A stretch of DNA of 64,000 nucleotides from Notolepis coatsorum (GCA_963971535.1 OZ020591.1:19129577-19193576), one strand, 5' to 3'. Positions 12,332 to 23,552 are shown, counted from the stretch's first letter. Notes: a model not told the origin generated them from the sequence alone. A program made the numbers and translations.

Positions 12332-12770
12332 AATTAGTCTATAGACAACCAGGATAATATACATAGTTAATCAGTCTATAGACAACCAGGATAAAATTCA
12401 TTTTACACCATCGACAAGACGAGGTCAAATGCAGACGCAGTTGTATCTCCTCTGCCATCGCCGGCAGGTGTGTGGACTTGAGTGCACCTGATGCAGTGCA
12501 GCTGTGCATATGCTGAGCTTAGCTTTCGTGACTGCGATCAAAATGCTTGATTGTGATTGGTCAATAGTGCTCTGTTGCCCCTAACAGCGGTCATTATTGC
12601 GTGTTGCCCCTGACAGCGGTGAATTATCGAGAAATAATTGACCGCTGCTATGGGCAACAGAGCGCTATTGACCAATCGCAATCAAGCATTTTGGCGAATG
12701 TTAAAACGCCATGTAATAAACATAGTTAATTAGTCTATACTATAGACAACCAGGAGAATATAGTTAATTA
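12332..12770. repeat. Minisatellite A, second segment, with a foldback insertion
   Basis: Units of the 33-37 bp repeat resume after DIRS copy 2 and again at 12720-12770. Between them is a foldback: arms at 12540-12598 and 12633-12692 are near-perfect inverted copies (AAAATGCTTGATTGTGATTG against its complement), separated by about 34 bp. This is a MITE-like hairpin of unknown family. Confidence 0.85.
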
Positions 12771-12925
12771 GTCTAGACCAGTGGCATCGCGTGGGTAAAA
12801 TAACAGGGGATGCCACTTTTATTTTATTTATTTTTTTATGTATTAAACATTTGTATTAATTTTTTTTTCTTTTTTTTTTTTTGTCAAGCAGTCACCATGT
12901 ACAGTATGGCTCGGCGGCCAGTCAA

Positions 12926-13080
12926 ACTTTATTTTTATTTATTTAACAGATTGCAGAATGGGTACAATACAGTATGGCTCAATACACACAATTTTATAAG
13001 GGGATGCAGACCAGAGAAAGACGTTTGTCTTGTTTACATCAGGGTCCCCCATTTTCAATTCATAGTGACATTTATGACAT
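12926..13080 (-). repeat. Repeat family X copy (TGCAGAATGGGTACAAT family)
   Basis: Contains TTGCAGAATGGGTACAATAC and GGGGATGCAGACCAGAGAAA, the reverse complement of the copy at 13375-13520. Other copies are at 21285-21393 (+), 23840-23975 (mixed) and 25803-25985 (-). On the + strand of the family the sequence ends AAAGTTTTCATTCATTCATT, a LINE/SINE-like tail. Confidence 0.8.
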
Positions 13081-13374
13081 ACAAGACATCATGACATTTA
13101 TGGCATAGGGACATACACAACATACATGACATTTATGGCATAGGGACATACATGACATACAGGTATTTAGTATGGTTACATTTGTGACATATACGATATT
13201 CAAATATACAGTACTGTTACCCATAGATCCTGACAGAGTATATACATATGATGGGGAGGGGACTGTACATTAGGAGGGGGTGGGTGGGTGGGAGAGAAAT
13301 ATACATACGCCCGGGAGAGAATATGACTGTCTATTAGACAAACGTCTAGAGTCTAGACAAACAAGACAAGACAA

Positions 13375-13520
13375 ACGTATTTCTCTGGTCTGCATCCCCT
13401 TAACAATTGTGTGTATTGAGCCGTACTGTATTGTACCCATTCTGCAATCTGTTAAATAAAGTTTTCATTCATTCATTCATTCATTCATTCATTCATTCAT
13501 TCATTCATTCATTCATTCAC
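13375..13520 (+). repeat. Repeat family X copy with (ATTC)n tail
   Basis: TCTGGTCTGCATCCCCTTAA through CAATCTGTTAAATAAAGTTT, then about 19 copies of ATTC. The tail position suggests 3'-end-primed retroposition. Inverse of 12926-13080. Confidence 0.8.
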
Positions 13521-14720
13521 GTGTCTGTTGCGCGGCGCGCCCAGCCATCAGAGCGCTCCTACTGTAAAATGCGGAAGCAGCCATTTTAGCGAAGGCTAGC
13601 TCAGCCTCAGTTTTACTCGTTTATAAAAATGATTTAAAATGTGTATTAGCAACGCCGAGCTTTCAAACCCCGCCGCATCTGTGTTTGAAACCCTAATGGA
13701 ACGCTGGGTACCTTTGACATTTATATCCGATATATTTTGGACACACCGCTAGCTTTTAAGCAGTGCTTGATGGTGCACATTAACCTGGCTACTACGGAGG
13801 AATAAGTGACTGCGTATTCCAGCCCCTGGCTTGCATTGCAGTCATGAAAGGGTCTACAAGCTTGCCTGATAACGTTAGTTAGAAAGTTAGTTAGTCAGGC
13901 TGCTCAGTGCTTACCTGGTCAATAATGTGGTCCTCCTCTTGGACAGATAGATTTGTTAAATCATAATATCCACAGTGGTGTGCTCTGCTGGTCCTCAGTA
14001 AATGTCCCGCCGGCGAAAATAAGTTGCTATTAAAGTGCTAAATGTTAGATTCACTAATAGAGGATTCGAACGTGCCCGCTCTGTTAATACAATTTTCAAT
14101 CAATCAATCCCGCAAGGGGATGACGTTCAGACGTGTTTTTTCTTACAATGGCACTGTAGTAGACTGAGTGACGACAGACAGTTTGATTGACAGTTTGATA
14201 CTACTAATGGTTGTCACGTTAGGTAGTCAGGTGGAAACGTTCTGACCTGCCCCGCCTCCAGGGCGAAAAATGTGCAGAGTGCAGAGGGGATGACACACTC
14301 ATGATTCTGCTCACAGCCCCGTTTTAAACTTTTAAGGTGTGGCAGTCAGCTCGAATCTGATTGGCTAGGATCGGTTTTGGACTCTACATACATGAATCAC
14401 ATGGTTGAGGCTGGAGAAAGAGACCTACCCCCTGCCTCCTCTCCTCTATAGCTGCAGTGAGCACAGTGAGTCTGACAGTGTGTTAGAGGGAGTGAGAAGG
14501 AGAAGAGGGAGACATTAAAAAAAAAAAAAATTATAACACAGATGCACAGATGAAAAAGAATGTAAACTATATTAAAAAATATATATATATATATATTTTT
14601 TTTTTTTTCATATTTCACATTTGATATTAATTCATATTTTAATAGGGAGGCCTGGCTTCCGTTGGCTTCCATAAGGATTCGCCACTGGTCTAGACAACCA
14701 GGATAATATAGTATAGTAAT

Positions 14721-17700
14721 TAGGGATGCACTGAATATTCGGCCACCGAAAAGGGTTTTAGCACCGAAATTATATATCTGAATGTCAAAGAACAGGGTTA
14801 CGTAACGTTCGTAACCTAAAGTGTTGTTGTGATGACGTAATCAAAACGCGGCTACGTGAGCAGCTTGGCAGCTCTTCCTGCGTTCTGCAGCCTGTGATAA
14901 CTAACTCATCTTGGGAGTCGCGCTGTTTCTATGTAAACTCCGCGAGCAACACATCCAATAAATGCGTCTTTAACATGCTTTATATCCTCGCCATTACTAT
15001 ATGCCTGTCGCGGTTAAAACCGGTTTAACTAATGTTAGCGTTAAGCTAGCTAACAATGCTTCCAGTCCTCTTTGACCCGTCTCTCGTAAGCTACGTCATC
15101 CCCCGCTAAGAGTCACAGGAGATGTAGTAAATACAACTCTTTCCATGTAGGCTAGAAGGTGTGTGTCTTTATGCAGATCTTTATGCAGTTTTAAAGCACC
15201 TTGGCTTTGTTCTGAATGCACTTTGTTGTAGTTATCCTACAGAGAAAAGAAAATGCACTTGACTTTAATGCACATTTTGTTGTATGCAAAGAGAAAATGT
15301 TTAAATTGTACAATCTGTCAGGATCCACGCTACCAGCCTGTTTCGATTCCTGCCCAGGCTGCCTGAATACTTTCGGCAACCAACATGCCCTTCCGCGTTG
15401 CTCTGATTGGCCAGCGATCGGCCAGCCCTCTACGCTCGTTTTCTGCCTACGCCGGTAACGCGCGCATGCGCATTTCGTACTTGTCTCCCTGTGGGGAGGC
15501 GGGGGCCGCTGGTGTACAGCTGAGAGCTCCAGCATAGCTATGTCCGCGAGCTAGGCGCAAGCCAGAGTAAAACACAGTTTTCAATAATAACATTAACGAG
15601 ACTCTCGTTGTGTCTATTCTGCTAACGCTACCTCTCATTGCTTTAACGTTACCTAGGCTCTCGTGTCTATCTGCTAACGTTAACGTTAGCATTAGCATTA
15701 GGCTAACAAGCTGTAACGGCACCAGTCTCGCGTCTATCTGCTAACGTTAGCATTAGGTAATAACCGGTTTAAAATGGATGGTGATTACCTCACGTTGTGT
15801 CTATTCTACTAGCATTAACCATTAGTTACTAGTACAAACAATCAATAGCGAGTTATATTGATCACGCTATGTACGATAGCCATGCTAAAACGCTAGCACA
15901 ACATTAGCACCTAACCTAACAACAAGCTTAACAAGTCAGCGATCTTTTTGTGAGACTAAACTCTCCGCTCGGTGGCAAATTGTGTTGATGTCGGTTTTGT
16001 TTCATCAATAAATGAGGCAGAATACACAGTGACTGTATCCTTTTTTGTTTATTGCTCTTGTTCCTGCTGCAAATGAAATCCTATGCGAGACATTAAAGAT
16101 GGCGGCTTTCTGTTTTTGTGGAGAGCCTCCAACAAGTGACGCGTCTCTCTTCTGACCAATCAGTGGTCTGCAGTGTTTCACGTGACTTTTCCCCTACGCC
16201 GGTAACGCGCGCATGCGCATTATCGCTGGCCAATCAGAGCAACGCGCTGGCCAATCAGAGCAACGCGGAAGGGCATGTTGGTTGCCGAAAGTATTCACAT
16301 GCCCAGGCTGGTCACACCATCCCTCCGCCTCAGAAGGCCTGTCCTGCAGCTCCCTCTAGCGCAGTGTTTCTCAAAGTGGGGGGCGCAGAGGCATGACAGG
16401 GGGGGCCTTGAGATTTATTTATTCTTTTTTTTGGATTACAGAACATTTTCACTAAAGTGCTATCTGTTGCAGCTGCACTGCTCTCCATGAAAATACCATT
16501 TCTCAAAATCTGAAAATCATTATTTAATAAAACACAGAAAAGGATCACCATGTTACTCTGGATAAAAAAAAACGTTACAGACAACATTGAGACAAAGCTT
16601 CCTGACACATCTCCATCCAAACTCTTGGAAGAACTCTTTGAAATCTCATCTGATACCACCTAGAGAGCTAGTTTCAGAGTGTGGTGCTGAGTACCAAGTA
16701 TCTCATCTCATGGCCCACCAAGTATCTCATGATGCAGCAGTTAAGGTGTTGATACCATTCAGCACCACATACAGTATCTGTGTGAAGCTGGCTTTTCATC
16801 CATGACAGCTCTGAAAACAAAATATAGGGCCAATTTGAAAGGTCACGATATTGGTGTTATTTCAATAAATTTAAACATGGCCCATTTCATGACTATTTTG
16901 TTGGGGCGAGGGGGGGGGGGGGCCCAAAATATTTTGGTCCGTCAAAGGGGGGCCTGACAGAAAAAGTTTGAGAAGCACTGCTCTAGCGGATTCAACATGT
17001 TACTCCCTCTATTCGTTGGTTTTCATATGTTTAATCTCCTGTTGTCCTCAATGTTTAACTCAATGTTCAATGTGTTTATTGTATTCCTGTGTGTGTTGCC
17101 CACTCTGTTTCCCAGTCTGGTTTAGTGTTGTATTTGTATGTATCATTGTTGTTCCTTACTGTCATGTTAGATATTGCTGTCATTGTTTGTTCTGTCCAGG
17201 TGTGTCTTGTTAGTGATTAGTGTCCCTATATATTCTGTCTGTTCCTGTCACTCCCCTGTCGGTTCGTAAACGTTTCTTGTCACATCCGTTGTTATCCTTA
17301 TCTGCCAGCTTATGCTGTGGTACTTATTATTTTGTTGTTGTAGTTGAAGCCAAGTAAAGCCTTTTTCCAACTACACCCCGGTGTGTCCTGCCTATCTATC
17401 TCTCTTGTTCTTATTATTGCGATTGGGTCCACACCACCAACAACGAATCCTTACACAATCTTTCAGCAGTCAGTCTGGAATTAATGTATGCATTCAAAGG
17501 TGCTGAATAAATGTTTTATGGGCCCATAATAGTGATTATTAATATTATTTAGTTTTGCCATAATCATGTATTTTGCCATAATCAGGTAGCTGAATTTTTT
17601 TTTAAAATACATTATATATATATTTATATTAATCATTTTCGGCCTTTCTGCATTCGGTTTTCGGCCAACTGTTTCCTATTTTCGGTATCGGTTTCTGCCA

Positions 17701-17726
17701 AGAATTTCCCATTCGGTGCATCCCTA
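14721..17726. mobile_element. hAT element (3.0 kb) with another hAT nested in it
   Basis: Ends TAGGGATGCAC / GTGCATCCCTA are flanked by a perfect 8-bp duplication ATAGTAAT (14713-14720 and 17727-17734). Subterminal TTCGGCC/CCGAAA motifs occur at both ends (14740-14775, 17638-17720). Internally, 15336-15420 and 16215-16310 are inverted copies of each other (CAACATGCCCTTCCGCGTTG). No transposase frame of its own is recognisable; the coding remnant in it belongs to the nested element 16362-16980. Confidence 0.9.
16362..16980 (+). mobile_element. Nested hAT (Charlie-like) element with transposase C-terminal remnant
   Basis: Ends CAGTGTTTCTCAAAGT / AGTTTGAGAAGCACTG with a perfect 8-bp duplication CTCTAGCG (16354-16361 and 16981-16988). 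The + strand at about 16585-16805 translates in part to KVLIPFSTTYSICVKLAF, which resembles the C-terminal hAT dimerisation segment (L-PFSTTY-CE-GFS type). It has stops on both sides, so it is a deleted pseudogene copy. Confidence 0.9.
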
Positions 17727-17734
17727 ATAGTAAT

Positions 17735-18069
17735 ATAAACTATTTTATTCCGATCTCAGTTAAACTTTTAAATAGTGCCAGATAAATGTCCGGCAATTAT
17801 TGAATAATAAATATTTGGTTGTATATTATCGATATTCGATAACCAATATTTGGGTATACTATTCTATATATATGTGGTGTTGTCAGACATCCTGCTGTGC
17901 AGGTACTCTACTGTATATTTTACATTGTTTATCTCCTCTGTTTGGAGTCAGTTGTGTTGTGTCATGTCTGTATGTATGTGTCTGTGGCTGTAGTGTGGGT
18001 GTAAGCCCAAGACAAATATCCCAGCTGATGGGACAATAAAGTGACTCTTGACTCTTGTCTCTTGACTTG
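17735..18069 (+). mobile_element. LINE/SINE-type 3' end fragment
   Basis: From about 17880 the sequence has the look of a retroposon 3' end: non-coding T-rich DNA, then GATGGGACAATAAAGTGACT and a short (CTTGACT)-type tail abutting minisatellite A at 18070. 17735-17880 is AT-rich with no assignable content. Clade not determined. Confidence 0.55.
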
Positions 18070-18154
18070 ATAATATAGTTAATTAGTCTATAGACAACCA
18101 GGAGAATATACATAGTTAATTAGTCTATAGACAACCAGGAGAATATACATAGTT

Positions 18155-18360
18155 CTGTCTCATTAGGGGCTCTGCTTGGCATCACTCTGCACTCTCTCGC
18201 GTACGTGCACACGCACTGAATAAATTCCACAAATGTACCTTTAATACCAGTATTAGTCTGACCACACCCCTCATCAGCTTACCTTCATAAGCAGGTGTGT
18301 GGTCACCTGCTCTCCTCCTTCTCGCTTTCACCACAAGGAAGTGCCTGGTAGTACCCCACT
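18155..18360. repeat. Left inverted terminal repeat of DIRS copy 3
   Basis: GCACTGAATAAATTCCACAA, TACCTTCATAAGCAGGTGTG and TTTCACCACAAGG recur in inverse at 23365-23495. The first 40 bp recur in inverse at 23243-23283 in the ICR. Equivalent left ITR of copy 2: 2208-2405. Confidence 0.8.
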
Positions 18361-18456
18361 TGACGTGTTGTTAGTTGAAAAGAGTTGTGACGAGTTTACA
18401 TTGTGCTTAATTTTTTCTTCTCTCACATTTGTTGTAAAGAAAAAGTTTGGGTCATA

Positions 18457-20130
18457 ATGTATTCCGCGGAGAGTAGACCCGCTAGACCTACTCTTCACCA
18501 GCGGTTCTCCATTCCCGCCTCCGTCGTGCGCCTTGGTGCTGGGCTGTTGCCACTTTCGTGGTTGCCGACCCAGCCCAGGAGACAGCCGATGGATAGTTTG
18601 CCTCTCCGAAGAGCCGAGGAGTCGGTGCCGTCGCTCCGGTGATGGCCTGATCTCGACTCTGGTTCTTCTGGTTCCGGGGAATCGCCCGTTGGTGAACAGG
18701 GGGTTGTCTTGGAGCCAGAGGATTTGCGACGCAAACTTTTCGCGTCTGCCCGTTCACGTCGCAAGATGGTAGCGTGCAGACGCGAACGGCCTGGGTTTGG
18801 GGAACTGCTGGAGACCAGCGAGGATGCGTCCGGCTCTGGATTTCCGATGGAAACTGAGGACTTCATGGAAGAGGCGGACGGGTTCTTGTATGATGGTCCC
18901 GTGGAGGAGAGTATCCCTCCTCAGGAGACCCCGGAGGGGGGGGAAATGGCTCCATGGGGCTCCCTGTTCGAGGAGGTCGAGGAACCACCTTGGCCTCATC
19001 AGCAGGATGCCCTACTGTCGGCCACATCAGACTGTGGCTCCTTAACCAGTCGCAGCCTGCTGCATGTGAGGGATGCGGGGTCGGTGGAGGAAGGTCCGCA
19101 GGGGGAACTGCAGGCTTTGTTTCCCGAGCTCATGGCGGTAGCCGCCGCCGCAAACGGCGTGCCGCTGCCGCTGCCATTGCCTGCACCTGTCCCTGATGAT
19201 CTCATAGGTCATCCATGGCAGCGTCCCCCAGTGAGAGGGGTGGACGCTGTCTACCCATTTTTCCCCTCGATGGGGGCCTATGTTCGTCGGGGTCAGGCGG
19301 TGTCCAACATCATGGGACTAACTCCCGCCTACGTACCAGTTACGCGGGTGTCGGGGTTAGTCAAAGGTATGGGGGAGGGCGTGCCTCGGCTTGACAGTCC
19401 GATGGCCGCTCTCCTCTGTCCGGATATGGTGTGGGAACCCCTATGCAAGCCGGTCCTCCAGGGGAAATCGGCTAGGCGATTGGCTTATTGGGGTGACCAG
19501 TCATTCATCGCTGGTACACAATCGCTGGCTGCGGCGTCTAACATCGCCCACCTGGCTAGATTTGTATCGGGGATCATGACGGGCGGCACGGATCTGAACG
19601 AGGTAAAATGCGATCAGATCACCCAGGCTGCAGGAGCTGTCCTGCATCTTACCCAGGTGCTGGCCATAGCCATGGGGAAAGTGCGTGCCCTGGCCACCCT
19701 GGGCCAGCGTCATCTTTGGCTGGAGCAGGCCCGTGTGCCAGAGAAGAAGAGAGCTCCTCTTCTGACGGCCGCCCTCTCCGACGCTGGTCTGTTCGGGAAG
19801 GCCCTGCGGTTGATGACCTCAACATGCAGAGAGATGGCAGAGGAGAGATCCATTCTTCAACCCCATTTTCCGCCTCCCGTCTTTGCCGGTGGAGTCAGAA
19901 GGCTTCCGCGACGTCGAGCTGTCTCCGTCGCCGCTACCACTGCCTCCGCCGCCGCTGCTGGCCCTTCCAAGAGGGCCAGGGGAAGAGACGGCGCTTCTGC
20001 CATCGCCGGCCCATCCACAACCGGAGGAGACGGTAGGGAACGTCGTGTCCAGCAGACAGTAACCTACCGTTCCTCTGGGGCTCCTCGGGGTGGCAAGACT
20101 CGAGCGGCGCGAGGTGGCAGACGCCGCTGA
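18457..20130 (+). pseudogene. Gag-like protein of the DIRS-like element, one in-frame stop
   Basis: Reading from ATG 18457 gives 557 codons with one TGA at 18640 (context CGG-TGA-TGG, one C-to-T step from CGA). The frame then stays open to TGA at 20128-20130. The N-terminal third is acidic and Pro-rich. A hydrophobic/helical core (about 19350-19860) contains RFVSGIMTGGTDLNEVKCDQ, then GQRHLWLEQARVPEKKRAPL and SDAGLFGKALRL. This resembles the RHLWL...K--LL-A-(S)-GLFG pattern I know from gag proteins of fish DIRS elements. The C-terminus is Arg/Gly/Ala-rich (GPSKRARGRDG, RGGKTRAARGGRRR), as expected of a nucleic-acid-binding tail. Codon usage is GC-rich compared with the flanks. Assignment is by motif memory and context; no zinc knuckle is seen. 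Confidence 0.65.
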
Positions 20131-22022
20131 GTGACTTTTCCCCTCTGTATCCCCTCTCTTTTACACCCTCCCCGGCCCCTCTATGTTTTTGTGCCTTAGA
20201 ACACATTGTAAATAAAAAAGTTCCCCGTTATAAGGGGGACTGTGTTTTGGCCGAACAAACTGTGTGTTTCTTCAACAATTCATATGGTGGGGTTGTGTAT
20301 ATATGAATCTGCACTTTTACATTGTGAGATGAGTCGTGTTGTGTTACGAGGTTAAGCAAGGTCTGCAACATACACTCAGTAATAGGTTCTATTAGCTTGA
20401 TGCTCCACATGCAGGTAGAAACTGGTGTTATTCCATTGCTTGAACTAAGTATATGTGTCTCACAATGCTGTGTTGTTTAGTTGCAGTAATGCTCGTACAC
20501 GCACATTCCACGGCCTAGCCGTTACTCTCGGTCAGCGTTTTTTGCTATGTACGACATAGTCAACATGTGTAGGATTCACACACATGCAACTTGTGTTTTG
20601 TTGTAAAATCCTGTTCACATTTTTGTGGGTAGCGGGCATTGTATTAGCTTATGCTATGCATTGCATTCTACCAGAGGTTTTCAAAATGGCTACGGTTGTT
20701 TTTTCTGTGTGTAGGGAACGAAGTGTGTTTTCGTGAGGGGGTGTCGAATAAACCCCTCCTTTCCCACTTGATTGGTTTAGGGGATTTTTTGATCTCTTCT
20801 GCTGAGCCAGTCAGGGCCGAGCCGGTGGGACGTCTTGGCAGGGGGGGGGGGGGGGGGGGAGGGTTATTCTGCCAAACTCCTATTACAAGACAGGAGCCGG
20901 CAGGATTCCCCGCCCGTTGTAGCGGTGTTGCTATGGCGACGCCTTCCATGAGTTATGGTGTTTTAAAGGTGTCGAGTTAGGGCGTAGGGCTCACAGTTCT
21001 GCTGCGCCCGATTTGTGTGTAAACTTGAGTCGGTTGGTCACGTGACTCACAGTTGGCATGTCTTTTTCATGACTATAAACTCATGTGGGAAGGTGTTTCT
21101 GGGAGGGTCTGGTCTTACACTCTGATTAAAAAGAGTGACTGGATTAAAATCATGTGAAAACAGTTTTTTTACTCCCGGCTGTGCAGTTGGGTCATACGGG
21201 TGATGCTTTTTCTTTATTATTATAAAGAGTTGGATGTGTCTATATGGATTGGAAATGAGGGTCCCTGATGGAAACAAGACTAACGTCTTTCTCAGGTCTG
21301 CCTCCCCTTAACCAATTGTGTGTATTGCGCCGTACTGGGTTGTACCCTTTCTGCAATCTGTTGGGTAAAGTTTTCATTCATTCATTCATTCATGGAGTTG
21401 ATTGCATCTCGCCCCTCTTGTCGTTCCCCTGGGCGTCTTGGGGATTCAATAAGATGGTCTAAACAGCCTATTGTTGATGTGGGTATGTCAAAACGCACAC
21501 ATAGTGCTAGCTCAGATGTTCTGTTGGACATTGGCTGACTGGCGCGCCTTGATTGCTTGGGGTTAAAACAGCGTTTTTATGAAGCAATTGGGATGGGGTT
21601 TTTTTCCTCTTCCGACACCCTGTGTGGTTGTCGATGGGTTCCCGTTCATATCAGGGGATGATAACGGAATGGATCTGAACATATGGGGAAGGGTCTCACG
21701 CCCTGGGGGTGGGCCGCCGGGCGCGGTTCGTACCGAAACGTCTGGGTGGCGCCTTTTTTTTATGTTTTAGGATCAACACGCATATCTGCCCCTTCTCCTG
21801 GGGTTGGCAGGTCGGCGTGGTTAGGGCACGGGACTGGTTCTGGTCGCGCTGGTCCAGATCAGTTACACCCGTTGTCCGCCGGGGATGCAGATCTGCTGTT
21901 CTGGTACCCTGAGGGACTTGGGCTTTTTTCAGGGGGAAAATATGCTAGGTCGGTCCGGGTGTCACAGGGTTGAGCGTTATGGAACCCTTGTTGGGTACAT
22001 TGTATTCTACACTGTCGTAATG
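20131..22022. other. Non-coding middle of DIRS copy 3
   Basis: AAATAAAAAAG at about 20212 could be a poly(A) signal for a gag transcript. A G-run lies at 20841-20859. 21285-21393 is an insertion of repeat family X (+), with a short ATTC tail. 21640-22022 is shared with copy 2. No RT or recombinase motif is visible in any frame. Confidence 0.6.
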
Positions 22023-22141
22023 GCTTACGGCCGTGCCAACCTGTACGCGCCCGATCTCGTCAGATCTCGGCTGCCATGCAGGTTGGTCTTGGTTGGTACT
22101 TGGTTGGGTGACCTCCTGGGACTACCGAGTGCGGGGTGCTG
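22023..22141 (+). pseudogene. 5S rRNA-derived segment, near full length (in DIRS copy 3)
   Basis: About 119 nt that track vertebrate 5S rRNA along the whole length: GCTTACGGCCGTGCCAACCT, CGCCCGATCTCGTCAGATCT, TGCAGGTTGGTCTTGG, TTGGTACTTGGTTGGGTGAC and CTCCTGGGACTACC. It has many substitutions (for example CTGCCATGCAGG where AAGCTAAGCAGG is usual), so it is not a functional rRNA gene. It occupies the same place as 10774-10870 in copy 2 but keeps the part deleted there. Confidence 0.88.
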
Positions 22142-23242
22142 GGGCTGGTCTTCCATTTTTGCGCTCTTCTCTTACGCATGGCGAAGAGGGGCCTGTTGGG
22201 GTGGTTTTAGCCTCCTCTGGGGACCCTGTGCTCCCCGTATCACCGGGCCCGGTCCGGGGTAATGTTTCGTTGACCCGTAGGCCCGGGATAACCCTGTTGG
22301 AAACTGGAACACGGGCTGCGGCAGTGCCGCAGGTGTGTTTTGGTTTTTTTTTCCTGAGGGGTTATGGGACCAACCATTGCATGGGGTAACGCCTGGGTGG
22401 TTGGTTCTCTGGTGTGTTGCTGCAGTGTCAACTCCCGGGTTCACCGGTTGAGGGTGCCCCTGCACGTTCATGACGTCTGCCGATCGTGTCAGCCTTCTCT
22501 GTGGAGGCTTGGTTATGCGACAACGCCAGCATACGCCCCTTCCGCCGGGGCGGCTGTGTTCAGCTGTCCTTTCTGGCGCCTGTCTCGTCCGCAGTCTCCA
22601 GGCTAGGGTTAACAGCCTGTTGCCTGGTCTTTTTTCCCGGTGCGCTGCCTGCTTCCGTTGGTTAACTCTTGTGTGTTACGGCCATGCTGTCTACCTGTTG
22701 CAGGGCCAGTGTGCCAGACGGTGTACTATTGGGGAGGACAGGGCCCGCTCGGCTGAGGGGCCTTTGTCCGAATACGCTGGCAATGTGGGGGGCGGGGTCA
22801 CTAAGTGCCCACCTGGTGGGGTCTTGATGCTGGCATCATGGACTTCTCCGGGCCCCCGTTCCAGGGAGTCCAGTCCTTTTGGTGGGTCTGGGTCTTCCTT
22901 CGCGCTCCGCTGCTACGGCCTTGCCACGGGGTTGGGTTTGCCCTTGATCCCGTGATTCTGGGGGCAGTAACGAGGTTGTTTCCCTCCGTTCGTTCCCGGG
23001 TGGCATGCGGGTTGTGCGTGTGTGTAGTCGTGGGGTCAAGCCACGGCTGTTCACCCTGTGCGTTGAGTTGCTTGAGTGCCTCTTCGCACGGTCGGGTCCG
23101 TCGCCCTCCCGGTAAACCTCTAATAGGGGGGGTGCCCTCCATTAGGGGGGGTCTGGGGGGCTCGGCCCTCCCTGTTCTGTTGGTTGTGGGGGGCCTTCAG
23201 CGGGGTGTATTTTTCGGCCAGTGGCTCCGCTTGGCCTCCCTT
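22142..23242. other. 3' non-coding region of DIRS copy 3
   Basis: Nearly identical to 1-590 from about 22640 on, and related to 10871-12017. Frames of 113-161 codons occur on both strands but are not preserved between copies. No gene supported. Confidence 0.7.
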
Positions 23243-23552
23243 TGTGCAGAGTGATGCCAAGCAGAGCCCCTAATGAGACAGAACGTTAGGTTATGACTAT
23301 AACCAAGTTCTGTTAATTAGGGGTGACGCTTGGCATCCGACAGCCGCTGCAGCCCTTGACCTCACCTTGTGGTGAAAGATTGGGAAGGAGGAGAGCAGGT
23401 GACCACACACCTGCTTATGAAGGTAAGCTGATGAGGGGTGTGGTCAGACTAATACTGGTATTAAAGGTACATTTGTGGAATTTATTCAGTGCGCGTGATG
23501 CCAAGCGTCACCCCTAATTAACAGAACTTGGTTATAGTCATAACCTAACGTT
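23243..23552. repeat. Composite ICR and right ITR of DIRS copy 3
   Basis: 23243-23281 is the inverse of the left end (18155-18193). 23284-23338 is the inverse of the right end (23488-23549). Between them AACGTT marks the junction. The right ITR (about 23341-23549) carries the inverted counterparts of the left ITR blocks. Confidence 0.8.

Larger units (their letters stand above)
12779..14687. mobile_element. Non-autonomous hAT element (1.9 kb)
   Basis: Ends CAGTGGC / GCCACTG lie inside a perfect 8-bp duplication GTCTAGAC (12771-12778 and 14688-14695). Removing the element restores a minisatellite A unit. A related left end with the same GCGTGGGTAAAAT motif lies at 60097. Inside are two inverted copies of the TGCAGAATGGGTACAAT repeat family (12926-13080 and 13375-13520). 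No transposase found. Confidence 0.93.
18155..23552 (+). mobile_element. DIRS-like retroelement copy 3 (gag-containing, pol-less)
   Basis: The most complete copy. Target GTT (18152-18154) precedes the left end CTGTCTCATTAGGGGCTCTG. The left ITR runs to about 18360, then the leader and a gag-like frame (18457-20130), then 3 kb without a recognisable gene but with a 5S rRNA-like segment. The ICR (23243-23340) has AACGTT at its centre, and the right ITR ends at 23549 before GTT (23550-23552). Outside the element, ACATA-GTT-AATTAG reconstitutes a minisatellite A unit exactly. Known autonomous DIRS elements carry RT/RNase H, a methyltransferase-like domain and a tyrosine recombinase; none is seen in 5.4 kb, so this copy would need enzymes in trans. 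Confidence 0.78.

Noticed and set aside
22470..22955. 161-residue frame in the DIRS 3' region
   Set aside because: Not preserved in the corresponding part of copy 2; no domain features.
18155..23552. An LTR retrotransposon or a TIR DNA transposon instead of DIRS
   Set aside because: Ends are inverted, not direct; no target duplication; and a composite ICR pairing with both ends is present, which neither class has.
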